Source of the DNA: Ignavibacteriota bacterium
Lineage (GTDB): Bacteria; Bacteroidota; Ignavibacteria; Palsa-1295
Length of the DNA: 6,390 nt
Direction of reading: 5' to 3'
NCBI GenBank assembly: GCA_025357895.1
Contig: JANYLL010000004.1
Coordinates: 1 to 6,390, forward strand
Translations under genes and position numbers: made by a program
The notes under the pieces: generated by a model
Told to the model about the DNA's origin: nothing
The model's input: the letters and a program-made list of their open reading frames with translations, nothing else
The model's database searches: none
Shown here: piece after piece, positions 1-6,357 of the stretch
How the letters are laid out: each line of letters begins with the position of its first letter
Position numbering within the stretch: position 1 is the stretch's first letter

Positions 1-18
1 ATAAGTTGTAGTTGCAAC

Positions 19-93
19 GGTAGGCGCGGGGCTTTAGCCCGTGAGCGCGTTGCAGTTTGAAATAGTCACGCGGGCTAAAGCCCTGCGCCTACC
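19..93. repeat. Long inverted repeat (REP/MITE-like hairpin) upstream of ftsW
   Basis: The arms at 19-41 and 71-93 are reverse complements over 23 positions. Every position pairs, with a single G-T wobble (28 with 84). The core of the left arm reads GGGGCTTTAGCCCG and that of the right arm CGGGCTAAAGCCC. Inside the loop, GTGA (41-44) and TCAC (66-69) could extend the stem around a small bulge. No T run follows on either strand, so it does not look like an intrinsic terminator. GGCTTTAGCCC-type palindromes resemble dispersed REP-like repeats that I recall from several bacterial genomes. The class assignment is inference, since only one copy is visible. It ends 23 nt before the ftsW ATG, so in a read-through mRNA it would fold next to the ribosome binding site. 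Confidence 0.85.
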
Positions 94-107
94 AGAGATA
101 ATTATAG

Positions 108-113
108 AAAGGA
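108..113 (+). promoter_or_regulatory. Ribosome binding site of ftsW
   Basis: AAAGGA lies 3 nt before the ATG at 117, with GGA as the core pairing element. It supports this ATG as the start. The spacing is on the short side. It sits 14 nt after the end of the inverted repeat, so hairpin folding could influence its accessibility (inference). Confidence 0.6.
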
Positions 114-116
114 AAC

Positions 117-1256
117 ATGAAACCACGCAAGACAGCAGACATTAGTCTGTTCTTAACAGTTACGGGCTTGCTGCTGGCTTCTCTTGCATTTGTTTATACG
201 GCAAGTGCATCGTTCAGCGTAGCCAAGACTGCAACGAGCGAAGGAATGCTCTTCAAGCATGCTACGAAAGTGATACTTGCGATTGCGGCGATGCTTCTTT
301 TTACGAAGATCGATTACCATAAGTATCAGCCATTCACAAAGTGGTTGATGCTTATAGCGATTCTTTTTCTCGGCGCAGTACTTGTTGTAGGACATACGGA
401 GCTTGGTGCGAAACGCTGGCTGCCGCTCGGTCCGTTTTCTTTTCAACCCTCTGAGTTCGTGAAGATCGCACTTGTGCTTCATATTGCTGCGCTTTGTGCT
501 GCGAAAAAAGAATTCATCGGAGATTTTAAGCGATCGTTCGCGCCTATGATGATCTGGACAGTTGTAGCTGCCGGCTTGATCGCCAAACAGCCGAATATGT
601 CAAATGCAGCAGTGCTTATGATTCTGACTTTCGGTATCATGTTCGTAGCGCAGATGCCGATCAAATACATGATGAGCACCGGAGTTATTGCGATCTTAGG
701 AGGCGGAATATATCTGATGACTGCCTGGTACCGCGTTCAGCGCATTCTTGCTTTTATGGGACATGATAATGAGCATACCTCTCGCATAGGCTATCAGACG
801 ACGCAGGCAATGATCGCGCTCGGAAATGGCGGACTTTTCGGAGTCGGCATCGGTCAATCACGGCAAAGAGATTTTTATCTGCCTGAATCGTACGGAGATT
901 TTATTTACTCGGTGATCGGTGAAGAATACGGATTTATCGGCGCTGCTTTTTTACTGATTGTTTTTGCTTTCATTATTATCAGAGGTGTTCAAATAGCAAA
1001 ACATGCGCCCGATCCGTTCGGAAGATATGTTGCATTTGGAATTACGATAATGCTCGGAGTCAACGCTTTGATCAATGCGCTTGTTAATTCAGGACTGATG
1101 CCTGTGACGGGATTGCCGATGCCTTTCGTAAGTTACGGAGGCACGAGCATGATCTTCAGCGCAGCAGCTGTAGGGATTTTGCTAAATATTTCAAAATATA
1201 CGGAAGCGCTTCCGAATCCGAAAAAGATCAAACCATCACTTCGCTTCTCCGGATGA
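117..1256 (+). CDS. ftsW: FtsW, SEDS-family septal peptidoglycan glycosyltransferase
   Basis: This is a polytopic membrane protein that polymerises lipid II into glycan strands at the division septum, normally with the class B transpeptidase FtsI. It has 379 residues, the usual size for FtsW. About ten hydrophobic segments can be seen (roughly 9-30, 49-63, 73-92, 113-128, 142-158, 161-177, 183-201, 270-289, 303-323 and 338-358). SEDS signatures are KRWLPLGPFSFQPSEF (99-114), RVQRILAFM (206-214), GVGIGQS (242-248), YLPESYGDFIYSVIGEE (254-270) and GLPMPFVSYGGTS (332-344). The aspartate expected to be catalytic, by comparison with the family's TDF motif, is D261. RodA is the close paralogue; the dcw neighbours favour FtsW. 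An oddity is KQPN (157-160), where many homologues have an acidic xPD. The start has a Shine-Dalgarno sequence, and the stop overlaps the murG ATG. Confidence 0.96.
   Translation: MKPRKTADISLFLTVTGLLLASLAFVYTASASFSVAKTATSEGMLFKHATKVILAIAAMLLFTKIDYHKYQPFTKWLMLIAILFLGAVLVVGHTELGAKRWLPLGPFSFQPSEFVKIALVLHIAALCAAKKEFIGDFKRSFAPMMIWTVVAAGLIAKQPNMSNAAVLMILTFGIMFVAQMPIKYMMSTGVIAILGGGIYLMTAWYRVQRILAFMGHDNEHTSRIGYQTTQAMIALGNGGLFGVGIGQSRQRDFYLPESYGDFIYSVIGEEYGFIGAAFLLIVFAFIIIRGVQIAKHAPDPFGRYVAFGITIMLGVNALINALVNSGLMPVTGLPMPFVSYGGTSMIFSAAAVGILLNISKYTEALPNPKKIKPSLRFSG
1253..1256 (+). other. ATGA stop/start overlap, ftsW-murG coupling
   Basis: The ATG of murG shares bases with the TGA of ftsW. No convincing Shine-Dalgarno precedes it (the upstream bases read CTTCTCCGG), so murG translation probably depends on ribosomes terminating on ftsW. 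Coupling is inferred from the arrangement. Confidence 0.8.
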
Positions 1257-2353
1257 AACAGAAAACAATCGTCATAGCATCAGGCGGCACGGGCGGACAT
1301 TTGTATCCGACGATTGCCGTTGCCGAAGAGATTCGGGCTACTCATCCTGAGATACGAATTGTTTTTATTGGCACACCAAATCGCATTGAAGCAAGAGAAG
1401 TACCGAACGCAGGATTTGAATTTAGACCAATTACGATCAGCGCACCGGGAAAATCGCCGGCGCAATTATTAGGATTTCCATTTCAATATCGGGCTGCGTA
1501 TCGTAGATCAAAAGAGATTTTACTTGAGCTTGATGCATGTGTATTCTTAGGAGGCGGCGCGTATTTAAGCATTCCTGTTGCATTAGCAGCGCGTAGAATA
1601 AGAATACCCATTGCTCTTTTAGAGATCAATGCTGTCGTAGGAAGAGCAAATAAAGCGATGTCTCGTATAGCCAATAAAATATTTTTAAGCTACCCGGAAG
1701 CAGGAAGTGAATTTAGAAATGTGCTGAAAAAGAAAATAGAAATTATAGGCACACCTATTCGTACATCGCTCGGAGAAAAAATGGATTCGGCAGAGGCTAA
1801 TAAACATTTTGGTCTAGACCCACATAAGAAAACGCTTCTTGTTTTTGGCGGATCGCTTGGCGCTCGTTCTCTTAATGAAGTTATGTTACATTCGGCAAAG
1901 AAATTTTTAGAAGTAGGGATGAATGTGATATGGCAGACAGGGGCTTCGTCAAACATTGCTGCAATCCGGAATGAGTTTGAATCCGTAAGTAATATTTGTA
2001 TTTCAGAATTCATTTCAGAAATGCCGGTTGCTTATGCTGCGGCTGATCTTGTAGTTTCTCGTGCAGGGGCATCGACGCTTGCCGAGTTGGCGACGCTTGG
2101 CAAGCCGGCGGTACTTGTCCCATATCCGCTTGCAGTAAAAAATCATCAGGAAATTAATGCCCATGCTTATGAATCGGCAGGCGCAGCAAAGGTGATCCAT
2201 GATTCTGAACTTGCTTCATATTTTGAGCCCACAGTTCTTGAGCTTATGGCAGATGATAGAAAAAGAGAAGAAATGTCAGAAAAAATGCGAACACGGGAGA
2301 ACATTACTGCCCGAAATGTTGTAGCACAGTGGCTGATCCATCATTGTATTTAA
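1253..2353 (+). CDS. murG: MurG, lipid I to lipid II GlcNAc transferase
   Basis: MurG is a peripheral inner-membrane GT-B enzyme that transfers GlcNAc from UDP-GlcNAc to lipid I, giving lipid II, the substrate of FtsW. Its 366 residues match the family length. The N-terminal domain carries GGTGGH (11-16), which includes the catalytic-region H16, then FLGGGAYLSIPVALAA (98-113) and LLEINAVVGRANK (122-134). The C-terminal UDP-GlcNAc domain carries IIGTPIR (164-170), VFGGSLGARSLNE (197-209), SRAGASTLAELATLGKPAVL (269-288) and YPLAVKNHQEINA (291-303). In the HEQN segment typical of the family this protein reads LEIN (123-126): the glutamate and asparagine are kept, the histidine and glutamine are not. 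All other diagnostic motifs are present, so activity is expected. It is followed after 16 nt by the PH-like gene. Confidence 0.97.
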   Translation: MKQKTIVIASGGTGGHLYPTIAVAEEIRATHPEIRIVFIGTPNRIEAREVPNAGFEFRPITISAPGKSPAQLLGFPFQYRAAYRRSKEILLELDACVFLGGGAYLSIPVALAARRIRIPIALLEINAVVGRANKAMSRIANKIFLSYPEAGSEFRNVLKKKIEIIGTPIRTSLGEKMDSAEANKHFGLDPHKKTLLVFGGSLGARSLNEVMLHSAKKFLEVGMNVIWQTGASSNIAAIRNEFESVSNICISEFISEMPVAYAAADLVVSRAGASTLAELATLGKPAVLVPYPLAVKNHQEINAHAYESAGAAKVIHDSELASYFEPTVLELMADDRKREEMSEKMRTRENITARNVVAQWLIHHCI

Positions 2354-2369
2354 TCTTGGGGCAAAGCAG

Positions 2370-2864
2370 ATGAACGAAGCACATAACACATACAAATATA
2401 ATTACAGATTTCTGTACCAATCGATCGCCGTCTATGCAACGACACTTGCAGGATATATCCTCATCCGCGGGTTATTGATAGAGAAAGAATTTACCCATAT
2501 TTTTCGTGACCCTGTCATCTATCTTCTTTGTGCCATCATTATCTTCTCTGCTCTTGCTGTGGTTTATAATGCTGCTATGAAGCGGCATATCGAGATAACA
2601 AAAGATAAATTGCATTTGCGCGGAGCGCTTCGCGAAATTACGATCGATAGAGAAAAAGTGCGCAGTGTCCGAATCGGTGTTGAAAGACAGAGAGGCTTTA
2701 TTCCGCATACCCGCATTATAACAATATTTTTGAAAGACCGGCGCAGACCAGCTTGGATCAGAACTTATAATTTTGAGCGCAGCGAAGATTTATACTTGGC
2801 AATAAAAAAATGGTCAGGCGATCTTCTTACCGAACGTCCGCGCAGAAGGAGACGCAGTGCCTAA
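2370..2864 (+). CDS. Two-helix membrane protein with bacterial PH-like domain
   Basis: This 164-residue protein is not one I recognise by name. Two hydrophobic segments (about 15-36 and 48-69) are joined by a short charged loop. A soluble part follows (about 72-150) with a strand-rich rhythm, RHIEITKDKLHLRGAL, then ITIDREKVRSVRI and TRIITIFL, then a likely terminal helix (YLAIKKW). This resembles the bacterial PH (bPH2/DUF304-like) domains that follow two membrane helices in the YdbS/YdbT type. The tail RPRRRRRSA (156-164) is strongly basic and could lie against the membrane or bind acidic partners. Only a weak GGGG (2358-2361) precedes the ATG. The 3' end overlaps murC by 8 nt and contains the murC ribosome binding site, so the two are expressed together. 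A role near MurG and MurC at the membrane is plausible from position only. It could also be an unrelated lineage-specific membrane protein. Confidence 0.88.
   Translation: MNEAHNTYKYNYRFLYQSIAVYATTLAGYILIRGLLIEKEFTHIFRDPVIYLLCAIIIFSALAVVYNAAMKRHIEITKDKLHLRGALREITIDREKVRSVRIGVERQRGFIPHTRIITIFLKDRRRPAWIRTYNFERSEDLYLAIKKWSGDLLTERPRRRRRSA
2846..2851 (+). promoter_or_regulatory. Strong ribosome binding site fixing the GTG start of murC
   Basis: AAGGAG lies 5 nt upstream of GTG at 2857, inside the arginine-rich 3' end of the preceding gene. It is the best Shine-Dalgarno sequence in the window. The GTG start leaves the nucleotide-binding motif HFIGIGGAGMSG near the N-terminus, as is normal for MurC. 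The same bases also encode part of the upstream protein's basic tail. Confidence 0.88.
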
Positions 2865-4311
2865 TACGCATTTCATCGGTATTGGCGGAGCGGGAATGAG
2901 CGGACTTGCAGAAATTTTGCTTGAACGCCAAATGCAGGTTTCCGGAAGTGATATTGCCGAATCTGAAAAGACAAAAGCACTTCGCAAACTGGGAGCAAAG
3001 ATATTTATTGGTCACAAGGCAGGAAATATTCCTTTAGATACTGATCTTGTTATTTATACGTCTGCAATTAAATTGGCCAAGAATATCGAGTTTGAAGAAG
3101 CTAAAAAGAAGGGAATCAGAGCTGTCCGCCGTGCCGATTATTTAGGAGAACTTACCAGAGATCATAAGTTAATAGCAGTAGCGGGTACGCATGGCAAAAC
3201 AACAACAACTGCGATGATCGCTCATGTTTTGCTTGAAGCCGGACTTGATCCTTTTGTTTCGGTCGGTGCACGGGTTCGTGAACTGGGCATGAAAAATTCG
3301 AAAGCCGGGGATGGATCGCTTGCATTAGTAGAAGCAGATGAATATGACAGAAGTTTTTTAGCGCTTTCGCCATTTATAGCAGTACTTACAACTCTTGAGA
3401 CCGAGCATCTTGATATTTATAAAGATATTAATGATCTTCAAGATGCTTTCATCACGTTTACTAATCAGTCTGCACAACCGGCTGAGCAGGGATTTGCAAT
3501 TGTTAATATAGATGATCAGCCACTTCGCGAAATTTTAGGCAGATTGAATAAGCGCATCGTCACTTTCGGAATTAAATCCTTAGAAGCAAAATATCGTGCA
3601 TCCACGATTAATGCAGATGGCTTAGGTACAGAATGCATGATTCATAGAGGAGGTGATGCTCTTGGTGAACTTGCATTACAAATTCCCGGGGAACATAACA
3701 TTAAAAATGCATTAGCAACGATAGCTGTTGCAGAAGTTCTCGCGATTCCATATGAGATCGCGCGGAATGCACTTGCAACATTTATCGGTGCTGAGCGACG
3801 CAGCGAAATTATCGGTGAAGCAAATGGCATTTTAGTGATCGATGATTATGCCCATCATCCAACGGAAGTTCGGGCAACATTATCTGCTCTTCGTTCAGGG
3901 TATCCGGGAAGGCGAATTATAGCTGCATTCCAGCCTCATACGTTTACTCGGACAAGAGACTTTGCAAAAGACTTTGCAGAGGTATTTTCCGAATGTGCAG
4001 ACGTTTTACTGCTTTTAGATGTTTACCCTGCTCGCGAACTGCCGATCGAGGGAGTTTCCAGTGAACTCATCCTGAATGCCGCACATGAATTAGGAATGAC
4101 ACAGTGCAGTATCGTTGGAAGTCTCGAGGAATTACCCGAACAAATGGCTCGAAATGCACAAAGAGGTGATATCCTCATCACTCTTGGCGCAGGTTCGATC
4201 ACCGAAGCAACTCCGAAAATTTTTAATGTTATAAAAGGACTTGCTTCTGTGTCAGATAATAGCAGAGAATTAAACGGAAGTGTAAGACATCGCGAGAAAA
4301 TAGTATCGTAA
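2857..4311 (+). CDS. murC: MurC, UDP-N-acetylmuramate--L-alanine ligase
   Basis: MurC is a cytoplasmic ATP-dependent Mur ligase that adds the first stem-peptide amino acid, usually L-alanine, to UDP-MurNAc. It has 484 residues, within the family range. The N-terminal UDP-substrate domain has FIGIGGAGMSGLAEIL (6-21), SGSD (29-32) and YTSAI (67-71). The central ATPase domain has the P-loop AGTHGKTTTT (109-118), EADEYDRSFL (159-168), LETEHLDIY (180-188) and PGEHNIKNALA (277-287). The C-terminal domain has DDYAHHPTEV (329-338), FQPHTFTRT (358-366), LLDVYPARELPIEG (386-399) and LGAGSI (443-448). HNIKNALA and DDYAHHP are diagnostic for MurC/Mpl-type ligases. The dcw location and the lack of Mpl context favour MurC. 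About 25 residues after 459 are hydrophilic and look non-conserved. The start is GTG with a strong ribosome binding site, overlapping the upstream stop by 8 nt. Confidence 0.97.
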   Translation: MPNTHFIGIGGAGMSGLAEILLERQMQVSGSDIAESEKTKALRKLGAKIFIGHKAGNIPLDTDLVIYTSAIKLAKNIEFEEAKKKGIRAVRRADYLGELTRDHKLIAVAGTHGKTTTTAMIAHVLLEAGLDPFVSVGARVRELGMKNSKAGDGSLALVEADEYDRSFLALSPFIAVLTTLETEHLDIYKDINDLQDAFITFTNQSAQPAEQGFAIVNIDDQPLREILGRLNKRIVTFGIKSLEAKYRASTINADGLGTECMIHRGGDALGELALQIPGEHNIKNALATIAVAEVLAIPYEIARNALATFIGAERRSEIIGEANGILVIDDYAHHPTEVRATLSALRSGYPGRRIIAAFQPHTFTRTRDFAKDFAEVFSECADVLLLLDVYPARELPIEGVSSELILNAAHELGMTQCSIVGSLEELPEQMARNAQRGDILITLGAGSITEATPKIFNVIKGLASVSDNSRELNGSVRHREKIVS

Positions 4312-4313
4312 TG
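4309..4313 (+). other. TAATG stop/start overlap, murC to DUF429-like gene
   Basis: The last base of the murC stop TAA is the first base of the next ATG. No good Shine-Dalgarno is visible just upstream (the region reads GCGAGAAAATAGTATCG). Translation of the downstream gene therefore probably relies on termination and reinitiation after murC (inference from arrangement). Confidence 0.78.
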
Positions 4314-5426
4314 GCAAAAGTAAATAAAAAATTTGTAACAGTTTCTTGGAGATCAGGCCGCGAGCCTGTTGACGATATGTTTTGGTGCGAAGCTGAATAC
4401 GACGGAGCGTGGACGAATATTACGACCGTCGATAGATTGCGTTCTCGTCGTGAAGTCGTCGAACGAGTTACGGAGTTAGATCAAGCACTCATCGGATTCG
4501 ATTTCGCTTTCAGTTTTCCCAAACCTTTTATTGAATTTCTTGCTGCAGAAGGAATCTCCGGCGGATGGCAAACCATCGCAAAAAAACTTCGTGAAGATCT
4601 GAAGAAGAATACAGATGACGGAGTTCGTCTTTGGATAGAACTGATGGGCAAGTATCGCGAGTCGAGCCTTGAGCCTATCGAAGAAGCAAATAATTATCCA
4701 CGAAGAGGTGCGCCGCCGAGCCGGGATGGAAGAAGAAGCTTCGGACGCGAAATTCCTGCTCCTTATGAGCGCCGATCACTTGCCGAGCGTTTTCGCAGAA
4801 TAGACATGATCTTAAAGCGTAAAGATCCGGAAGGGATTGCCAGTGTACTTGGAATCAGATATAATAAGCTCACTACCCGTTATGAATTTACTGATAGCGA
4901 TAGCCGCGGACGCGCAACGCTTTTAGGTATTGCAATGCTCGAGCAGCTTCGCGAAGCAAAACCCGATGTTGCGATCTGGCCATTTATGAAACCTGCTGCC
5001 GTAACCGCAGTAGAGATCTTCCCAAAGATGTTTACGCGTTTAGCGGGCAGTGATCCCGAATCGTTGAAGAAATTCTTCGACGTCGAAGAAGATAACGGAC
5101 TTTTTGTATCGCGAGAAGTACGCGAACTTGTCTATGCAAATCCGAAAGCTCATGATCTGGTCTTTGCCTTGCTTGGCATTATCAAAGCAGAGCGCCGCGA
5201 AGATAAAATGTTCAGGCCGCTTCGTGATTATCGTGATTATTTTTATGATACTGATGGTATCAAAGCTGAAGGCTGGGCTTATGGCATAGGATTCAAAGAG
5301 CCGGAAAAGAAAAAAGAACATGTTGAAGTAACAGCAGCCTTGCCGATTGAACCATCAGAGACATCTATAGATATTCCGAAGGAAATCATGGCAGAAGTTC
5401 CAGTAGAAGAGTCATCTCCATCGTAA
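4311..5426 (+). CDS. DUF429-like (RNase H-fold) protein of unknown role
   Basis: This soluble protein of 371 residues has no membrane segment or signal peptide. Several features recall DUF429, a family predicted to have an RNase H-like fold and often called a predicted nuclease. They are IGFDFAFSFP (61-70), with D64 on the expected second acidic strand; RRIDMIL (162-168), like the family's R-x-T/E/D segment; AVEIFPKMF (233-241), with E235; HDLVFALLGIIKA (281-293), with D282; and EGWAYGI (320-326). The first strand reads FVTVSW (8-13), where the family normally shows an aspartate (GxD); here it is S12. If the fold is right, the active site may be altered. The stretch 127-163 is arginine-rich. 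Residues after about 332 form a charged, proline-containing tail that is probably disordered. It is locked between murC and murB by a 1-nt overlap and a 2-nt gap, so it is co-expressed with cell-wall enzymes. A nuclease role is unproven. The gene call is certain; the family call is moderate. Confidence 0.72.
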   Translation: MAKVNKKFVTVSWRSGREPVDDMFWCEAEYDGAWTNITTVDRLRSRREVVERVTELDQALIGFDFAFSFPKPFIEFLAAEGISGGWQTIAKKLREDLKKNTDDGVRLWIELMGKYRESSLEPIEEANNYPRRGAPPSRDGRRSFGREIPAPYERRSLAERFRRIDMILKRKDPEGIASVLGIRYNKLTTRYEFTDSDSRGRATLLGIAMLEQLREAKPDVAIWPFMKPAAVTAVEIFPKMFTRLAGSDPESLKKFFDVEEDNGLFVSREVRELVYANPKAHDLVFALLGIIKAERREDKMFRPLRDYRDYFYDTDGIKAEGWAYGIGFKEPEKKKEHVEVTAALPIEPSETSIDIPKEIMAEVPVEESSPS

Positions 5427-5428
5427 AC

Positions 5429-6346
5429 GTGAAAGTTGTTCAAGAACTTGTCTCTTTAATAACAGGTAGCGTAACAGAGAACGCAGCTCTCGCACCATAC
5501 AGTACATTTCGTATCGGCGGAGCAGCGAAAATTTTTGTTGAGCCTGCTTCTATCGACGATGTTATAAAAATTCAATCGTTCGTTCTCGAACACGATCTTC
5601 CGCTTTTCATTCTCGGTAACGGCTCCAACATTCTCATCAGCGATAATGGATTGGATGGCGTTGTGATGAATCTTGAAACAGGATTTAATAAACTTGATTA
5701 CAGCAATGGAATTGTCACCGTCGGAGCCGGTGTGAAGATGGCTACGTTCGTAGATTTTTCTATTCGTAATAATCGTCAGGGAGTTGAGATGCTTGCAGGA
5801 ATTCCTGCAACGATAGGCGGAGCAGTATGGATGAATGCCGGATGTTATGGCGGAGAGACGAGTGATCATCTTCTGAATGTTCAGCTTATCCGCGAGGGAA
5901 AATATATCTCTCTTACGAAAGTAGATTGCGGCTTCCGCTATCGTCATTCCGGATTTGAAAAAACAGATATTATTCTTGGCGCAAGATTCCAAATGGGTGA
6001 AGGTGATTCGAACGAAATGCGCGAGATCAAGATCAAGCATTTGAAACATCGTAACGAAGTTCAACCCGTTAATCTTCCAAATTGCGGATCGGTTTTTAAA
6101 AATCCTAAACCCCAATTTAGTGCTGAGCTAATAGAAACCGCAGGATTAAAAGGTACGCAGATCGGTGGAGTGCAAATAAGTCCGATGCATGCAAATTTTA
6201 TTGTTAATCTCGGTAATGCGAAAGCGCAGGACGTCATATCCCTTATGAATCTTGCACGAAAAAAAGTTTTTGATATGACAGGTATTACCTTAGAGCCGGA
6301 AGTTCAGCTTATCGGTTTTAAGGAAAATTCTATTCTTCCTCTTTAG
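5429..6346 (+). CDS. murB: MurB, UDP-N-acetylenolpyruvoylglucosamine reductase (type II-like)
   Basis: MurB is a cytoplasmic FAD enzyme that uses NADPH to reduce UDP-GlcNAc-enolpyruvate to UDP-MurNAc, the substrate of MurC. Its 305 residues match the shorter type II (Gram-positive-like) form. The FAD-binding part has APYSTFRIGGAAKIFVEP (22-39), LGNGSNILISD (62-72) and MLAGIPATIGGAVWMNAGCYG (121-141). The C-terminal substrate domain has CGSVFKNP (219-226), ELIETAGLKG (233-242), GGVQISPMHANFIVN (246-260) and TLEPEVQLIG (287-296). Catalytic residues by family comparison are R172 (in YRHS), S221 and E291. The start is GTG, 2 nt after the upstream stop. No Shine-Dalgarno is close, and I found no in-frame ATG or GTG in about 65 nt upstream. 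The start therefore rests on N-terminal length and on reinitiation. It is the last gene visible. Confidence 0.96.
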   Translation: MKVVQELVSLITGSVTENAALAPYSTFRIGGAAKIFVEPASIDDVIKIQSFVLEHDLPLFILGNGSNILISDNGLDGVVMNLETGFNKLDYSNGIVTVGAGVKMATFVDFSIRNNRQGVEMLAGIPATIGGAVWMNAGCYGGETSDHLLNVQLIREGKYISLTKVDCGFRYRHSGFEKTDIILGARFQMGEGDSNEMREIKIKHLKHRNEVQPVNLPNCGSVFKNPKPQFSAELIETAGLKGTQIGGVQISPMHANFIVNLGNAKAQDVISLMNLARKKVFDMTGITLEPEVQLIGFKENSILPL

Positions 6347-6349
6347 TGA

Positions 6350-6357
6350 TTTTTTTT
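6350..6357 (+). other. T run after murB
   Basis: Eight consecutive T bases begin 4 nt after the murB stop. The only stem seen before them is AGGAA/TTCCT (6321-6325 with 6336-6340), which lies inside the coding region with a 10-nt loop and ends 9 nt before the T run. This is too weak and too distant for a confident intrinsic terminator. Whether the operon continues past the window is open. Confidence 0.4.

Noticed and set aside
1..18. 3' end of an upstream gene such as murD
   Set aside because: Stop triplets occur at 2-4 and 9-11, but there are too few bases to decide any coding frame.
19..93. Hairpin before ftsW as an intrinsic terminator
   Set aside because: No T run follows the stem in either direction; the bases after 93 read AGAGATAATTAT.
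57..107. Promoter for ftsW (TTGAAA at 57-62, TAATTA at 99-104)
   Set aside because: The two boxes are separated by far more than the usual 16-19 bp, and no Bacteroidota-type TAnnTTTG box was seen at the right spacing.
153..482. Antisense open frame of about 109 codons opposite ftsW
   Set aside because: Highly basic, low-plausibility protein, fully covered by the conserved FtsW coding frame.
117..1256. RodA rather than FtsW
   Set aside because: Both are SEDS proteins with similar motifs, but direct coupling to murG in a dcw cluster favours FtsW.
2857..4311. Mpl (murein peptide ligase) rather than MurC
   Set aside because: Mpl shares several motifs but is a recycling enzyme normally outside dcw. 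The position, the EADEYDRSFL motif and the full set of MurC signatures favour MurC.
5456..6115. Long antisense open frame (about 219 codons) opposite murB
   Set aside because: It lies wholly inside a gene with all MurB motifs, its translation is rich in Cys, His and Arg without a recognisable domain, and no neighbouring gene runs on that strand. It is a shadow frame.
6321..6357. Intrinsic terminator at the end of murB
   Set aside because: The candidate stem is only 5 bp, lies inside the coding region and is separated from the T run by 9 nt. I report only the T run.
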